From positions 105,087,780-105,151,779 of the forward strand of contig OW119933.1 in assembly GCA_933210815.1 (NCBI GenBank): 64,000 nucleotides of DNA. Direction: 5' to 3'. A program made the position numbers and the translations under genes. Position 1 is the first letter of the stretch. Every line of letters begins with the position of its first letter. Under the pieces are notes generated by a model. It saw nothing but the letters and a program-made list of their open reading frames with translations. It was not told where the DNA came from and searched no databases. The stretch comes from Meta bourneti (lineage: Eukaryota > Arthropoda > Arachnida > Araneae > Tetragnathidae). Positions 1 to 10,129 of this stretch are shown piece after piece.

Positions 1-640
1 CAATCGTCGTTTCTCAGAAAGAAGGCAACGAAACGAGTTTTGCACTCTCAGAAGCCTAGTAACCTTGGTCCTCACCCGATGAATGGGGGAAATCTAGGCT
101 GGGGGAAACTTCCCATCTCGCAGATGAATTCGAAGAATCCGAAGTTCCCCTCTCCTTCAACAAACCAAAGAACCACGCATAGTGCGAATACCAGCAGATG
201 GCCCTGCATGTACCGAAAAACCAAAGTGAGTTATTTTTGGCGAACGAATCTTCCGACTCGTTTCACACTTGCCCATTTTGTATAGCGTCGTTCATTTCAA
301 CGGATCCTATCGGAGGTCAGGATGAAGGTCACCGCTCCTCCAGTTAGTCGATAACGAACGGGGACGCTTATCCAAAAAGGGGCTGCTGGACACCCCTCAA
401 TTCCCTCCGGTCGTAAATTCTCCAGACAACATCCGATCGTAAATTCTCCAGATAACATCCGCTCGAGAGAATTTAAACAGCCTGTCATTTACGTTAGGGA
501 CGTATTTCAAGGGGTACCATGTTATTATAATGGGAAGGCATGGGGGATCTAATTCCATGAACATTACTTCCCCAAGAGCATTATATGCCAACAAGGAAAA
601 TGGGAAAACCTAGTATTTTTGCAAGAATTGTAACGTGGCT
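1..640. other. Anonymous GC-richer segment, possible decayed coding DNA
   Basis: This stretch is clearly less AT-rich than what follows. Short open stretches exist in several plus-strand frames. One frame near 235-300 would read a Cys-x2-Cys pair (HTCPFCIASF), resembling half of a zinc finger, but stops and frame changes interrupt it. An imperfect direct repeat of about 28 bases (GTAAATTCTCCAGA-type) sits at 411-455. I do not recognise a family. It may be a transposon gag or ORF1 remnant. Confidence 0.25.
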
Positions 641-756
641 TTGTTTCCTGCACCTAGCTTTGAAATTTAATTCACAAATCTGAATGAATTTCAAACATGC
701 CAATCGCAAGCGACTCAAACGCATATCAATCTTAAGAGATTAGTACGTATAAAAAC

Positions 757-949
757 GGCCCTTTTCAAAGCCACAAAATAAAAAGAAAGATTGCTTAGTA
801 AAGCATATTTTAAAGTATTCATTTATAAAAACCGGCCCTTTTCAGGACCACGAAATACAGATCAGCACTGCTTATCTAGACATATATATATATATATATA
901 TATATAAATTTCAAGATATTCATTCATAAAAATGGCTCTTTTCAGTGTC
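757..949 (+). promoter_or_regulatory. Three degenerate histone-type 3' stem-loops
   Basis: Sixteen-base motifs at 757-772, 834-849 and 934-949 match the histone mRNA 3' stem-loop pattern GGYYYTTYTNARRRCC: GGCCCTTTTCAAAGCC, GGCCCTTTTCAGGACC and GGCTCTTTTCAGTGTC. Each has the invariant TTTC loop, but the 6-bp stem carries one or more mismatches. The first is followed by ACAAAATAAAAAGAAAGA, resembling the purine-rich downstream element used in U7-dependent histone processing. No histone reading frame is visible nearby, so these look like remnants of a histone gene 3' flank that was then duplicated every 77-100 bp. Confidence 0.45.
880..906. repeat. TA dinucleotide microsatellite
   Basis: Uninterrupted TA repeats lie between the second and third histone-like stem-loops. 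Confidence 0.9.
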
Positions 950-983
950 ACTTAGAGATTGAGATAAATTAGTTAATAATTCT

Positions 984-1008
984 TGTGTGTGCGTGCGTGC
1001 GTGTGTGA
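984..1008. repeat. TG/CG mixed microsatellite
   Basis: A run of TGTGTG, GCGTGCGTGCG and TGTGTG units. Nothing else is recognised between 1010 and 1400, which is plain AT-rich DNA. Confidence 0.8.
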
Positions 1009-1409
1009 TAGGTCCTACAAATTCAAATAAACAATATTTTCAATTTATGGGTAAGCAAGAATAGCGCATCTCACTATCATTCAAATGCCTTCAGGCACAA
1101 AATAAATCAGTTTTTTTGTGCATTATTACGGAAAGTTCAATGAAAGAAATATATCTCTGCTTTTCCAGAAAAGTAGCAAAACAAAATTATTTTATTTTTC
1201 ATTTATTAAATGATTCAATTAAACTAAAACTATAGGAATAAAAGCTGGAATAATGCAATTTTTTTATAAAGATATGAAAGAGTTTTGCAAATTTCAAACA
1301 AAGAAATAAAATAGATCTAAAAATTTGCTAGCTTTCCGCTCTTCTGTAAAATTACTTTTTTGAGTTACAACACTTTCATTTTCTCTTTACACACAATTGA
1401 ATATACAGG

Positions 1410-1590
1410 TTGATTTTATGGCGCAAAGGCCATGTTGGGCCAAACAACGTCAAGTAATGGATATGTACCCACAAAGAAAATTTTACTGACACAAGAGAGA
1501 AATACACCCAGGGAGGAATCGAACCTGCGCCGCCTACAACTCGCAGGTTACTAGAGCAGTGAGCATACCCAATGAGCCACGTGCATCGTG
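1410..1590 (-). mobile_element. tRNA-derived SINE, family 2
   Basis: Read on the minus strand, the head contains a canonical RNA polymerase III B box (GGTTCGATTCC, complement at 1514-1524). It is followed by a body with CTCCCTGGGTGTATTTCTCT and a tail with TTGCGCCATAAAA. The same modules recur at 9372-9592, 22745-22862 and 45186-45400, which defines the family from within the window. Confidence 0.7.
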
Positions 1591-2068
1591 CAATGTTTGT
1601 GTTATGTTGAAAACTAAACCAGTAACATCTGAATGATTTTCAGATAAAATTTCATAAAAACGCAAGTATCACACGTAATTCAAAATTCTACACTAATTTA
1701 TTAAAACATTAGGTAAACAATCACATTTTATAAGCATAATTACAGTTATGATTTTATTTTCATACTAACGAACCAGTTCTTTCAATACTATTGCTTACAA
1801 AAGATGCATTTCCATATGGTCACGCCTTTTTTTCTCTTTCCTTTAATTTTAAAATTTCGAAGGATGAACGTAACGCAAACTTTGGGAATTCAATGCTCAC
1901 GTTGGCCTGGTGACTGACCTATTACTGAAAGAGATGTTTCCCTCCATCAAAGTAATTATAACAAAACAGTTTCGTATTCATTTCACCTCGTATGAGAATT
2001 GCCTAAAATGTCTATGAAATGCTTATTTAGAGACTTCTTGATATATGAACCCATTCCATTTCAAATAT

Positions 2069-2200
2069 CGTCATCTGACCGTGGTTCAAAATTACGTGGT
2101 GGTGTCGTCTTAGGATCTTTCCCTTGGGCATTGAACCCGGACCGTCACCAATAGCCCGTTGTGTTGCTCCAGTGTGACGATAATTAAAATACCTACCTCC
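2069..2200 (+). mobile_element. SINE family 1, 3' part
   Basis: It carries the family-1 3' module: CATCTGACCGTGGTTCAAAATT, then a GGATTGATCCCGGACCGTC-like block, then GTTGTGTTGCTCCAGTG, ending in an AATTAAAATACCTACC tail. It is immediately followed by the head of another copy. Confidence 0.65.
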
Positions 2201-2214
2201 CATTTCAAATATAG

Positions 2215-2320
2215 GGACCACGGTAGTCCGGTTAAAAGGGTCGCGGATTAGAACCGGAGGATTGCGAGTTCAACCAAAGGCCATCGAGAATGTGGTGGCT
2301 AGTACACGTTAAATCGTGGG
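2215..2320 (+). mobile_element. SINE family 1, tRNA-like head
   Basis: The head reads GGTAGTCCGGTTAAAAGGGT, then CGGAGGATTGCGAGTTC (decayed B box), then GTACACGTTAAATCGTGG. It stops at the point where the 28-bp minisatellite (2338-2470) begins. The head and the preceding tail lie in tandem. Confidence 0.6.
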
Positions 2321-2337
2321 TTAGATTAGTAGTATTA

Positions 2338-2470
2338 CCATGCTAACAACTGGCTCACTTTGAAGGCGTGTTAATATCTAGCTCACTTTGACCATGCTAA
2401 CCACTGGCTCACTTTTAAGGTGTGCTAATATCTGGCTCACTTTCAAGGTGTTCTAACATCTGGCTCAGTC
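2338..2470. repeat. Minisatellite of about 28 bp, four to five units
   Basis: Units of the type TGCTAACAACTGGCTCACTT followed by a short spacer recur four to five times. The reverse complement of the same unit forms an array at 14640-14775. In both places it abuts an internal point of a family-1 SINE, next to the shared sequence TAGTATTACCATGCTAAC or its complement. Confidence 0.75.
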
Positions 2471-2874
2471 GAAACGAGAAAGCAATAAAATATGTACCTC
2501 CCATTGTTGAAAAACTTATATACTTAAAACTTCCCATTACAGGAAGAACCTAGGAAACAAACCCTCTCTAGTCTGTGCTCCTCCTGTGTCAGAGGATGCA
2601 AATCTACAAATAAATACCCATTTGGTGAAACAGTCGCTTTTATATATACATCCACCATAAACTGAGAATTGCGTGGATATAGCTGACGAGCAAAACAATT
2701 GATTTGACTCATGTCTCGAGAGTTTTTAAATAAAATAATGTAATGTGAGTTTAAACTGATACCACGCATTGCTTTACATTTGGGGAACAAATTTAGAACA
2801 AAAGTATAACGCTTATATTTCGATAATGAGATACCACAGTAAACAACTCTGAAATATTTTCATACAAACAATGC
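2470..2874. other. No recognisable feature
   Basis: AT-rich DNA between the minisatellite and the edge of the inverted paralogous block. An 88-codon open stretch on the minus strand has no recognisable motif and no relative elsewhere in the window. Confidence 0.5.
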
Positions 2875-2919
2875 ATTTCAGAACAGTATCGTTCGGTATC
2901 GTTGCCACCGAATTTTCGA

Positions 2920-3120
2920 TATCCCTACTAGCGAGGAATACCTCGGCGCGGTTTCTTAGCAAAATGGCGATATATGATTCAACAACGGTTACCCTACGCT
3001 GGAATAATTCTTGAACACTTAAAATGAGTGTCTGAATCGATTTCTGAAAGACTCGATTCTGTTATATCATTCGTCACCTCAGCTGCACGATGGACGCGTC
3101 CTGGTGTATTTCAAAGCGAT
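2920..3120 (-). pseudogene. Frameshifted copy of the conserved small frame (see 53222)
   Basis: The minus-strand translation begins TPGRVHRAAEVTNDITESSL and parallels the frame at 53222-53476. A 2-base deletion after the SEIDSDTHF stretch shifts it out of frame, and stops follow. No family is recognised. Confidence 0.45.
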
Positions 3121-3590
3121 GTAAGGGCTATTCTTTCCGGCATAAGCTTTCATGTGGGACACTCAAAAATGTTTTCCGAATAAAAAAACTTTTTCAAGTC
3201 TTGAAATTTCTGACACAAATGTTTCTCATCTTTGAAAAGTTTCTTTAATATTTGTTAAAATTACTATTTTGGCTATGCTAAAACCCGATATCCAGTGAAA
3301 TGGATGCTGCAAATTGGTTTCTTTCTTTATTTTCAGAAATGAAACTACTGTTTGCGAGGTAAAAATAAAATTGCGCCCTCAAAATGCATAAAAATTAAAT
3401 TTCGAGTATTATTTCATTAATACTTTTTGGTGTTTGACAAACTATCACATGTGTACTCTTCTAGTCGGGGAAAGAAATGCTCCCCCATAGAATACATCCT
3501 CCAACACTAAATTTGTGTTCTCACTTAGCATATTAAAAGAATTTGAAAGATTTTTTGCTGTCACCCAACTGAAATGCAAAAGTTCAAATA

Positions 3591-3899
3591 TCAACAAAAA
3601 ATATTTATTCCTAATAAATTAGATTTAATAACTTGATTAACATTGAATAATTTTTTATAAATGTAATGCATTCTTGAGAGCGAAAATAATTGACACTCAG
3701 GCAAGTGTTCAGAAAACGTTTCGTAGGTGGTCCACATTTTTTCATTTAATTTTTTCAGTTTGCTAAAACTTTTGGCATGAAAGGTTATTTGAATATCTCT
3801 GGTAAACGAAATAAGTATTTGAAAGAGAATTTTTTTTGTTTTAAAGACAAAGGAACGGCCCGCACTTTTTAGACAGTTAATATCTGCCTGAAATGCCAA
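3591..3899 (-). pseudogene. Conserved non-Ulp1 reading-frame remnant in the left block
   Basis: A 102-codon open stretch whose C-terminal part (MHYIYKKLFNVNQVIKSNLL) also occurs at 52653-52868 in the right copy. There the upstream part is broken. No domain is recognised. Conservation may simply reflect shared descent of the two blocks, since only a partial frame is open in each. Confidence 0.3.
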
Positions 3900-3907
3900 G
3901 TATGGAT

Positions 3908-4211
3908 AGGTAATTTAATTAACGTAATACTGGATTAAACGGACTATTGGCGGCGGTCCGGGATCAATCCCGAAGGGAAAGATACGAGGACAATACGTAA
4001 TTTTGAACCACAATCAGATGATGATGTCAACACCTGAGTTGGCACCCCAGTCTCGAAACTTCCACACCAACGTAAGAACATTTGAGACCACGACAGATTT
4101 AACGTGTACCAGTCCCCATGTACACGGCGATCCTTGGTTGGATCGAGTTTCGAACTCGCAAACCTCCGGTTGCTAAACTGCTACTCTCCCAACCGGGCTA
4201 CCGCGGCCCCT
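3908..4211 (-). mobile_element. SINE family 1, near full length
   Basis: A complete copy on the minus strand: tRNA-like head with GGTAGCCCGGTTGGGAGAGT and a B box around GCGAGTTCGAAACTC, then the body, then the GGATTGATCCCGGACCGCCG module and a TTAATTAAATTACC tail. It occupies the same position as the SINE at 52105-52412, so it predates the split of the two blocks. Confidence 0.75.
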
Positions 4212-4659
4212 ACTAAGTATGGGATAGCTATTGTTTAAATTAAGAAATTAAACGTACACACATCATCTAAAGCTGTGTAAAAATGGACATGTGCCCACAC
4301 TTTTATTTTTAACATTTTCTTTCTACTTGATTAAAAATGATAGTAACGAAAAAAGTGACTTTTCATTGGCTATGCAATTTATGACAAAAATCTGATAACA
4401 TTCAAAAGCTATTTTTTATTCAGACTATTATATCAGAATTGCTACCTTAAGTTTGAAAATTGCTTTTCAAAATCTTTACTTTAATAATAATTTTTTGCGT
4501 GTCAGATATCACGAAATTTCTTGTTCCATTCTAGTCAAACAAGAAATATGCGAAATTGTGCGCCATTATAAACAGTTAAAGAAAGGACATAAACATCTAT
4601 ATTACTAACGTACCGCACAGCTAATTTTTAGTTTATAATTTACTGATTGGATTGGATGT

Positions 4660-4712
4660 TAGGATTTTATGGAGCAAGGTCCAAAAAAAGACAAGCTGCG
4701 CCAATAATTTAC
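4660..4712 (-). mobile_element. SINE family 2 tail fragment
   Basis: GGATTTTATGGAGCAAGGTC is the complement of the family-2 3' tail. The tRNA head is absent. Confidence 0.4.
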
Positions 4713-4857
4713 TGATGAAGAGAGAAAAATGTGTGTGTATTGAATCAACAAGTTTATTCTAATAGCTGCATTTTTGTATTGTATCTAGATAAGAAATTCA
4801 CTTATTGGGCATAAAAAATATTTAATACAAAACTGTCACACGTCTTTTCTTTGCGCA

Positions 4858-4918
4858 GGACCTCAGTCGTCCACATTTTGATCTCGTCGGTGCCTCCAAA
4901 ATGTGGACGACTGAGTCC
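4858..4918. repeat. Hairpin with 22-23 bp arms
   Basis: GGACCTCAGTCGTCCACATT (4858-4877, continuing to 4880) is inverted at 4897-4918 with a single one-base bulge and a 16-base loop. It is part of the 4850-5280 segment found only in the left block, so it probably belongs to a small foldback insertion. Confidence 0.8.
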
Positions 4919-5036
4919 TGTAGAATCAGCCACGAGACAAGTAGTTTAAAAAACTTAAATTGATTTATTAAACAAGGAGATCATAGCAACAACAGACATA
5001 AGCGTCCAGCGACCATAGAGCCTTATTTCTCCTAGG

Positions 5037-5088
5037 ATAGACCATAGAGCCTTATCTCTCCTAGGAGAGATAAGGCTCTATGGTCTAT
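5037..5088. repeat. Perfect 52-bp palindrome
   Basis: The sequence from ATAGACCATAGAGCC to its exact complement reads identically on both strands, centred on CTCCTAGGAG with no loop. A partial direct copy of one arm (GACCATAGAGCCTTATTTCT) precedes it at 5011-5036. The CATAGAGC/AGATAA wording resembles the 30-bp inverted ends of the P-like element at 54829-56961. Confidence 0.85.
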
Positions 5089-5617
5089 TATCTCAATGGA
5101 GCAATTCAACCCCAAAGAGACTAAAAATAGATTTGGTGAGGGAAATTGCTCAAGTTTTCGGTGCCCCTGTGACCTTGGTATCAGCCAGGGATATCGCCGA
5201 GATGAGCGTCCTCTTGCTAGGGTGTTGCCGGGTTAGCAATCGTTCCAAATTGGTTGTGGTTCTGTAGAATGGTCATTTATCTTTTTTTAACTTCTGACTT
5301 CAAAGAATGGTTCGTGATGATGGTGACTTCAAAGAATGGTTTTAATAGCTGCAAATAAAGGGAATTAGGCGATTCTTTTTCCACATCACCCAATGGTGTA
5401 AGAATCCAGATGCGTCTTTTTTAAGAGGAATCGCCATGAGCTCTGTCCTCTAAAAAAATAATAAATAAAAACTTACCTTCTTACCTATTGATTGTCTGGC
5501 CCCTCTGAGAAATTTCTATCCTAATTACAAAAATGTATTTACTGTTGGACATCTGAGGAATTAACAATACAATCTTATAATTTTTAACAATAAGATATTT
5601 TTTTATGATTTGCAAAG

Positions 5618-6838
5618 TATGCAATTGTATATGAACTTTCTGAAAGTTATAGTGTCAAATTATTTAACAAAGATGCATCATTTAATTTTTGATATGCGAA
5701 GAAACAAATAAAAACCCCACAGTTAATATCGCCTTTTTGATTTATATGAGAAGGGAGAGAAAATGACGAATGTTTCGGAGATTTAAAAAGTGAATCAAAC
5801 ATTTCCCTCCACTTTTTTTGTATCAAATCCGAACATTTTTTACTTGGAACTTCATTCAGAGGATCATAAAATTCAAAACAATATTTTTCTATATTAACAA
5901 TCAGTAACAACCAATGACTATCTATGTTAATAGGGAAAAAATATTTGATTTGAGTGAGTCACCACTTTTGAAGAATTTAAATTCTTTGTTGTTGTTTTGT
6001 GAAAGTGATGTTGACGAGAGTGACTCAATAAACATAAAGTTTTTGGAGTTTTGTGTTAGTTTATAGAAGAAGGAATCAACAATTGTGTCATATAACCACT
6101 CTTTCCTGAACTACTCTGATGTTTCCAATAAAACGTTTTCTTCATTAGGAGTTATATTGACGTCTAATGATTTTAGCATAAAATTTGAGATATCGATACT
6201 ATTTACTTTAGCTACATTATCTGACACATTATTTTTATTGACGTAATCTAATTTTTTTAAATGTTACATTGATCTGATTCTGAGAATTCACATTTCATTT
6301 TGTTGAGTTTTTGATGCGATTTTCTCCCCGTTAAAATTTTATAAATATGCTGTCTAAATTATGTGTCAAACGGCTTATTGACATTTGAATTACTAACTAA
6401 TTGATGCACATAGTAGCATAAGAATACACCACAATTAACATTACCTTTTTGTAAAATATGTACTGGATGAACAATACCATGCATTGGTGGCGTTATCCAA
6501 CTTTTTAAAAATTGTCCTGCACGTTTCTGGACAAATCAGAGCAGTTTTATCATAGCTACCCTGAGAGTCAAAAAAATAAATTACTTTTTGTCTTTTACTT
6601 ATCAAGATTAGGACCCAATGACTATTGTTAATGCAGACCCGAATAAATACGAACTTCGACTGTGTATATATATTACGAGCCAAAATCGGTTCAAAATCTA
6701 TTTCAGAAAAATAAATTGTGCAACAGATGATTCAAGAAAAGAAAAATAAGCATTTTGTTCACACAATGAAAAGATATACGCATCTATAATTACGTCATAC
6801 ACCCAGCTTTTGACAAAATCGGGAAAATTAGTTTAATT
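5618..6838 (-). pseudogene. Double Ulp1 (C48) cysteine-protease pseudogene
   Basis: This is the decayed relative of the intact frame at 48112-49392. The N-terminal domain is visible at 6441-6683 (NNSHWVLILI, the His; YFFDSQGS, the Asp), but the frame is lost before its Cys motif. The C-terminal domain is visible at 5647-5910 with FEFYDPLNE (Asp) and DINCGVFIC (Cys); its His motif lies just upstream, beyond a break. Several stops and frameshifts separate the pieces, so no functional protease is expected. Known Ulp1-fold proteases cleave SUMO-like modifiers or precursors; nothing here identifies the substrate. Sequence of the second domain's end is also repeated at 6845-6890, joined directly to the start of the first domain. 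Confidence 0.75.
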
Positions 6839-6844
6839 AATCGT

Positions 6845-6895
6845 TTAATTTTTGATATGCGAAGTAACAAATAAATACCCCACAGTTATTTTAGC
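6845..6895 (-). pseudogene. Extra Ulp1 Cys-motif fragment joined upstream of the pseudogene
   Basis: On the minus strand this reads TGTGGGGTATTTATTTGTTAC and continues into the ATCAAAAATTAAACGAT stretch, matching the right copy at about 49277-49325 (NCGVFICYFAYQKLND). It then runs straight into the sequence equivalent to 48165 (DFVKSWVYDV). The end of a C-terminal domain thus abuts the start of the N-terminal domain, as expected from unequal recombination between tandem Ulp1 repeats or a head-to-tail array. Confidence 0.65.
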
Positions 6896-6899
6896 TGTG

Positions 6900-9160
6900 C
6901 TGAGCGTTATGTGACCTTCATTTAGACTCAAAATGTAGGTTTGAAAAAACCCAAATCCCCATCCATGCTTTCCCGAGAGACCTATCAGAAAATCATCATT
7001 TACGAAGAAATTCGTAAATGACATGACTATAAAACCTTCACTGGTTATCTGCTAAAAATCTGGAAACACAAAAGACTTCGGGGAGCCTTCCCTTACATCA
7101 GTCGGATAGACTCATTAAAAGGCACTCTGCGAAGAAATGGATATACGTAAGTAGGGGATGTAATGGTATTTTCTTAGAATCCTGACCGAAACTCGCCGGT
7201 TGACGGTGGCAGGGTCAGCGGGCCCTGGCGCCAATGTCTAGAGCAGTGGTTCAGATTAACGCACTTTTTTCATTGACATGACAATTTTTAAATCACGTAC
7301 TCATTTTTTTGTAAATAACGCTGCAAAATTTTCAATTCTTCAGAGATCTAGTGGGATGGCAACCAATTGTACGATTTTAATTTGATAATTAATTAACTAA
7401 GAATAATTAAACGTACTTAAAAACAGGTTAACAATTAGGGTTGTGTTAGTTTTTCGAAATGGAGCAAGACTAATCAAATTTTAGTACTCACGTTGTTAGC
7501 CAAATAACAATTTGGATTCAACATCTGAAACAGAAGACAGATTTATCTATAGACTGTATGTGTCAACAAATTCATCTGTTTCCAGACCTGTTGTGGTTGG
7601 CGAAAACTTATACTTTTCAAACCGACATTTTAATATTTAGGTTAAAGTACACATATCTAATTTTTAGCCCTCGTGTAGCAAAAAATTATCATAGAACAAC
7701 AAACCAAATTAAACTTTATTTAAACGAAAATAATTTTTTTACTTATTTGCTTGACGTTGTACTACAATGAAATATATCGATAAATTTTCGTTATCGAGCC
7801 CTTGCGATCTAAAGATGTAATTCGTCTCAATCCTGAAAAATCACGTTCAGCGAAACATGTGGGGCAAATTTCATCTAAAATATTTCGATGATTACCCACC
7901 GTAGATCGTTTTCCACGATGAACTCTGGAGACATTCTTAATTATTCAATTTGAAGTCAGGGCTTCTTGCTAGGACAGGCTCTACCTTCCTGGATACAGTT
8001 ATGTCAAGGCACAAGGGATTTCTTTTGTTTATAAGCTAAGTTACTGCAACACTATTGGCCGCAATTAGCCTAAGCGTGTGTATCATTTCTCTGTTCCACT
8101 GTTCTGAAAATATGTGTGATAAAATTCCCTTATCTAAAATCCCTCATTGTCAGAGGAATTCAATGAAAGACCAATACATTTTTTGCTTTGATCCTTCTTG
8201 CTCAGTTGCATTGTTTTTAATAAACGACGGCATTAGTTTTAATAATGGCGATTTTACAATGATATTGCATTAATCTAAATTGTTCATACAGAAATTTGAT
8301 AAAATTAACTATGGACATCGTACATAAGAACATTTAGTTCAAATTCCTGACTTTTGAGTTTCGGTTTTCTAACTCAGCTGTTTCAATGACTAGATTGAAA
8401 TTATTACTCATTTTTATACTAACGAAGATTACTTGCATGCAGCTGAGTATTTTTCCCTTTTACATTAGTTTAATACATTTAATATTTTCAGGTAACGAGG
8501 ATACCTATTCACACAAAACTGAACCACCATAGCAATATGCTCTTGCACATCAATCGGCAATTTGATTTTAAATTTTCACTACCCCAATTTTATTGATTTA
8601 TAAATTTTACAAATTTTATGTTTTTGAGTTTAATTTAGGGTTTTTCCAACGACAGGATCTTAGGAATCAAAATTGCTCAAAATCAAAAGCGAAACGCATT
8701 GCTTTGCGTTGTGCTCAACGTATGCACAATCTATGATTAATAGGACCAATTCTTACTCCTTGTTGTTTACTTTCGGTTCCTTCATTCAGTGAACAGACCG
8801 TCAGATTTGGTCATAGCGCTTCTTTGCCACCCAGTAGGTCGCGGATTCGAATCCCGGTTTGTAAGCGCATGGATGTAAGTGATTGTCCTTGTTAAGAGTA
8901 GAGGCGGCTCACCCATTGCGTGCTCCTTCGCAAGCAGCCGTTATTTCACCCCTTGTGGTGTTATCTTTGTGACCAATTCAGTTCAAGATAACTGCTTGAA
9001 ACAAATGCTTCTGATCTTCCATTTCTAATGGAATTGATCAGAATTTCCAGTTTTCAAAAACCGAAAATTCATCAAGGGATCAGTAAAAAACAACAATATA
9101 ATCGAATGCACGATATTTTTTTGAGATGTTAGTATATTATATGTGTAATTAAAGTATTAT
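6900..9160. other. Anonymous AT-rich DNA with one possible hAT-type end
   Basis: No supported gene. At 7237-7262 the sequence TCTAGAG followed by CAGTGGTTCAGATTAACGCA resembles a hAT terminal inverted repeat next to a typical hAT target, but I see no partner end. At 8820-8890 GGTCGCGGATTCGAATCCCGG looks like a pol III B box in a tRNA-like fragment. The open stretches at 7558 and 8055 are low-complexity and carry no motif. Confidence 0.4.
8810..8965 (+). mobile_element. tRNA-like SINE fragment, third family
   Basis: It has a B-box-like GGATTCGAATCCCGG but a body unlike families 1 and 2 (GAGGCGGCTCACCCATTGCG, CACCCCTTGTGGTG). No second copy is clear in the window, so the call rests on the B box alone. 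Confidence 0.3.
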
Positions 9161-9164
9161 CTAT

Positions 9165-9592
9165 ATTTTTGATGCTGATTTCAAAAATGTCTTAAAAGAA
9201 CGATCATATAACTTCATTTAACAGCTTTAATGAACAATTTTCTATTTCCATATGTAGTGCACAAAGATCTTAATGTTCAGTTTACTGAAGACTATTCTTC
9301 TGAGATAAGAAAGTAATAAGGTTCACTCCTTGACTCCACTGAGTCATATAAACTCACATTCGTTTAAAGTTGTGGATATGCCCACTGCGTTAGCACTTCT
9401 CGAGTTGTAGGCGGCGCAGGTTCAATTCCTGGCGTATTCAGCAGGGCGAAGCAGGCATTCCTCCCTGGGTGTATTTCTCTCTTCTGTGTCAGTAAAAGCT
9501 TTTATTGTGTGTATGTTTATTACTTGATTGCGTCTTGAGCATGGCCAAATACGGCCCTTGCGCCATAAAAACCCAATTCAATCAACATTTAA
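9165..9592 (+). mobile_element. SINE family 2 plus upstream unit; inverted relative at 45186-45562
   Basis: The SINE proper runs from about 9372, with head CCACTGCGTTAGC, B box GGCGCAGGTTCAATTCC, body CTCCCTGGGTGTATTTCTCT and tail TTGCGCCATAAAAACCC. The preceding 200 bases (CGATCATATAACTTCATTTA through CTCCACTGAGTCATATAAAC) are also shared, in inverse orientation, with 45400-45562. The duplicated segment is therefore larger than the SINE. Confidence 0.65.
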
Positions 9593-9829
9593 TTAATTCA
9601 ACCCGAGGAATGCCAGGTAATTCTGCTAGTCGTAAATAAAATACGCTCTCATATCTCATGCGTAATATAATTACGTGATTCTTGCGTTCACACTTATAGT
9701 AATGTGAAGCTTAAAAGTATCATGCAGGCATAAGTTCATTAGAAAATTATTCATTAAGAAAGAAGGGACCGTACAACATTTTGAGCTTCTATAGCTCTCA
9801 AATTATATCCCCACAATATTAGAAGGGGA

Positions 9830-10125
9830 TCCCATAATTTAAAGGTCCCTCCTATTATAGGGGGTCCCTTATATTTTAAAGGTTATTCTTTCTATATGGT
9901 CCCCTTCGATTCGGACAGTTGGTACAAATCGACGCACAAGGAAAACCAGAAATCGACAAAGGGTATCCAAAGAAAGGACCACTTCTCTGGAAATTCTTCT
10001 CTACCCCCTATCTCAATGGAGAAGGCTCCAATGAACGAGATTCCTGCTGTGGTTGATTCATCAGCTAAATCACCTCAATCAGTGAGATGGATGGATAAAG
10101 TCATTCTGTTTTCCAGTAATTAAGA
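9830..10125 (+). other. Possible exon-like coding patch
   Basis: A region of higher GC and more regular codon texture than its surroundings. One frame gives a 75-codon stretch with SSLPPISMEKAPMNEIPAVV and SSAKSPQSVRWMDK. Another frame gives QLVQIDAQGKPEIDKGYPKK. I recognise neither, and no splice pair is convincing. Direct GGTCCCTT/TATTATAGG repeats precede it at 9825-9900. Confidence 0.2.
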
Positions 10126-10129
10126 TTCT

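Larger units (their letters stand above)
2875..6895 (-). mobile_element. Left inverted copy of the Ulp1-encoding element
   Basis: Read on the minus strand, this block matches the plus strand of about 48160-53462 with substitutions and indels. Shared landmarks in order are the paired Ulp1 region, the CAGATGTCCAACAGT 3' flank, the CATTCTTTGAAGTCA repeats, a family-1 SINE at the equivalent place (3908-4211 versus 52105-52412), the conserved frame starting MHYIYKKLFNVNQ, and the GTCCATCGTGCAGCTGAGG segment. Homology stops near 2875 on this side and 53462 on the other. The left copy lacks some 1.3 kb present on the right but has its own hairpin segment at 4850-5280. Confidence 0.75.
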
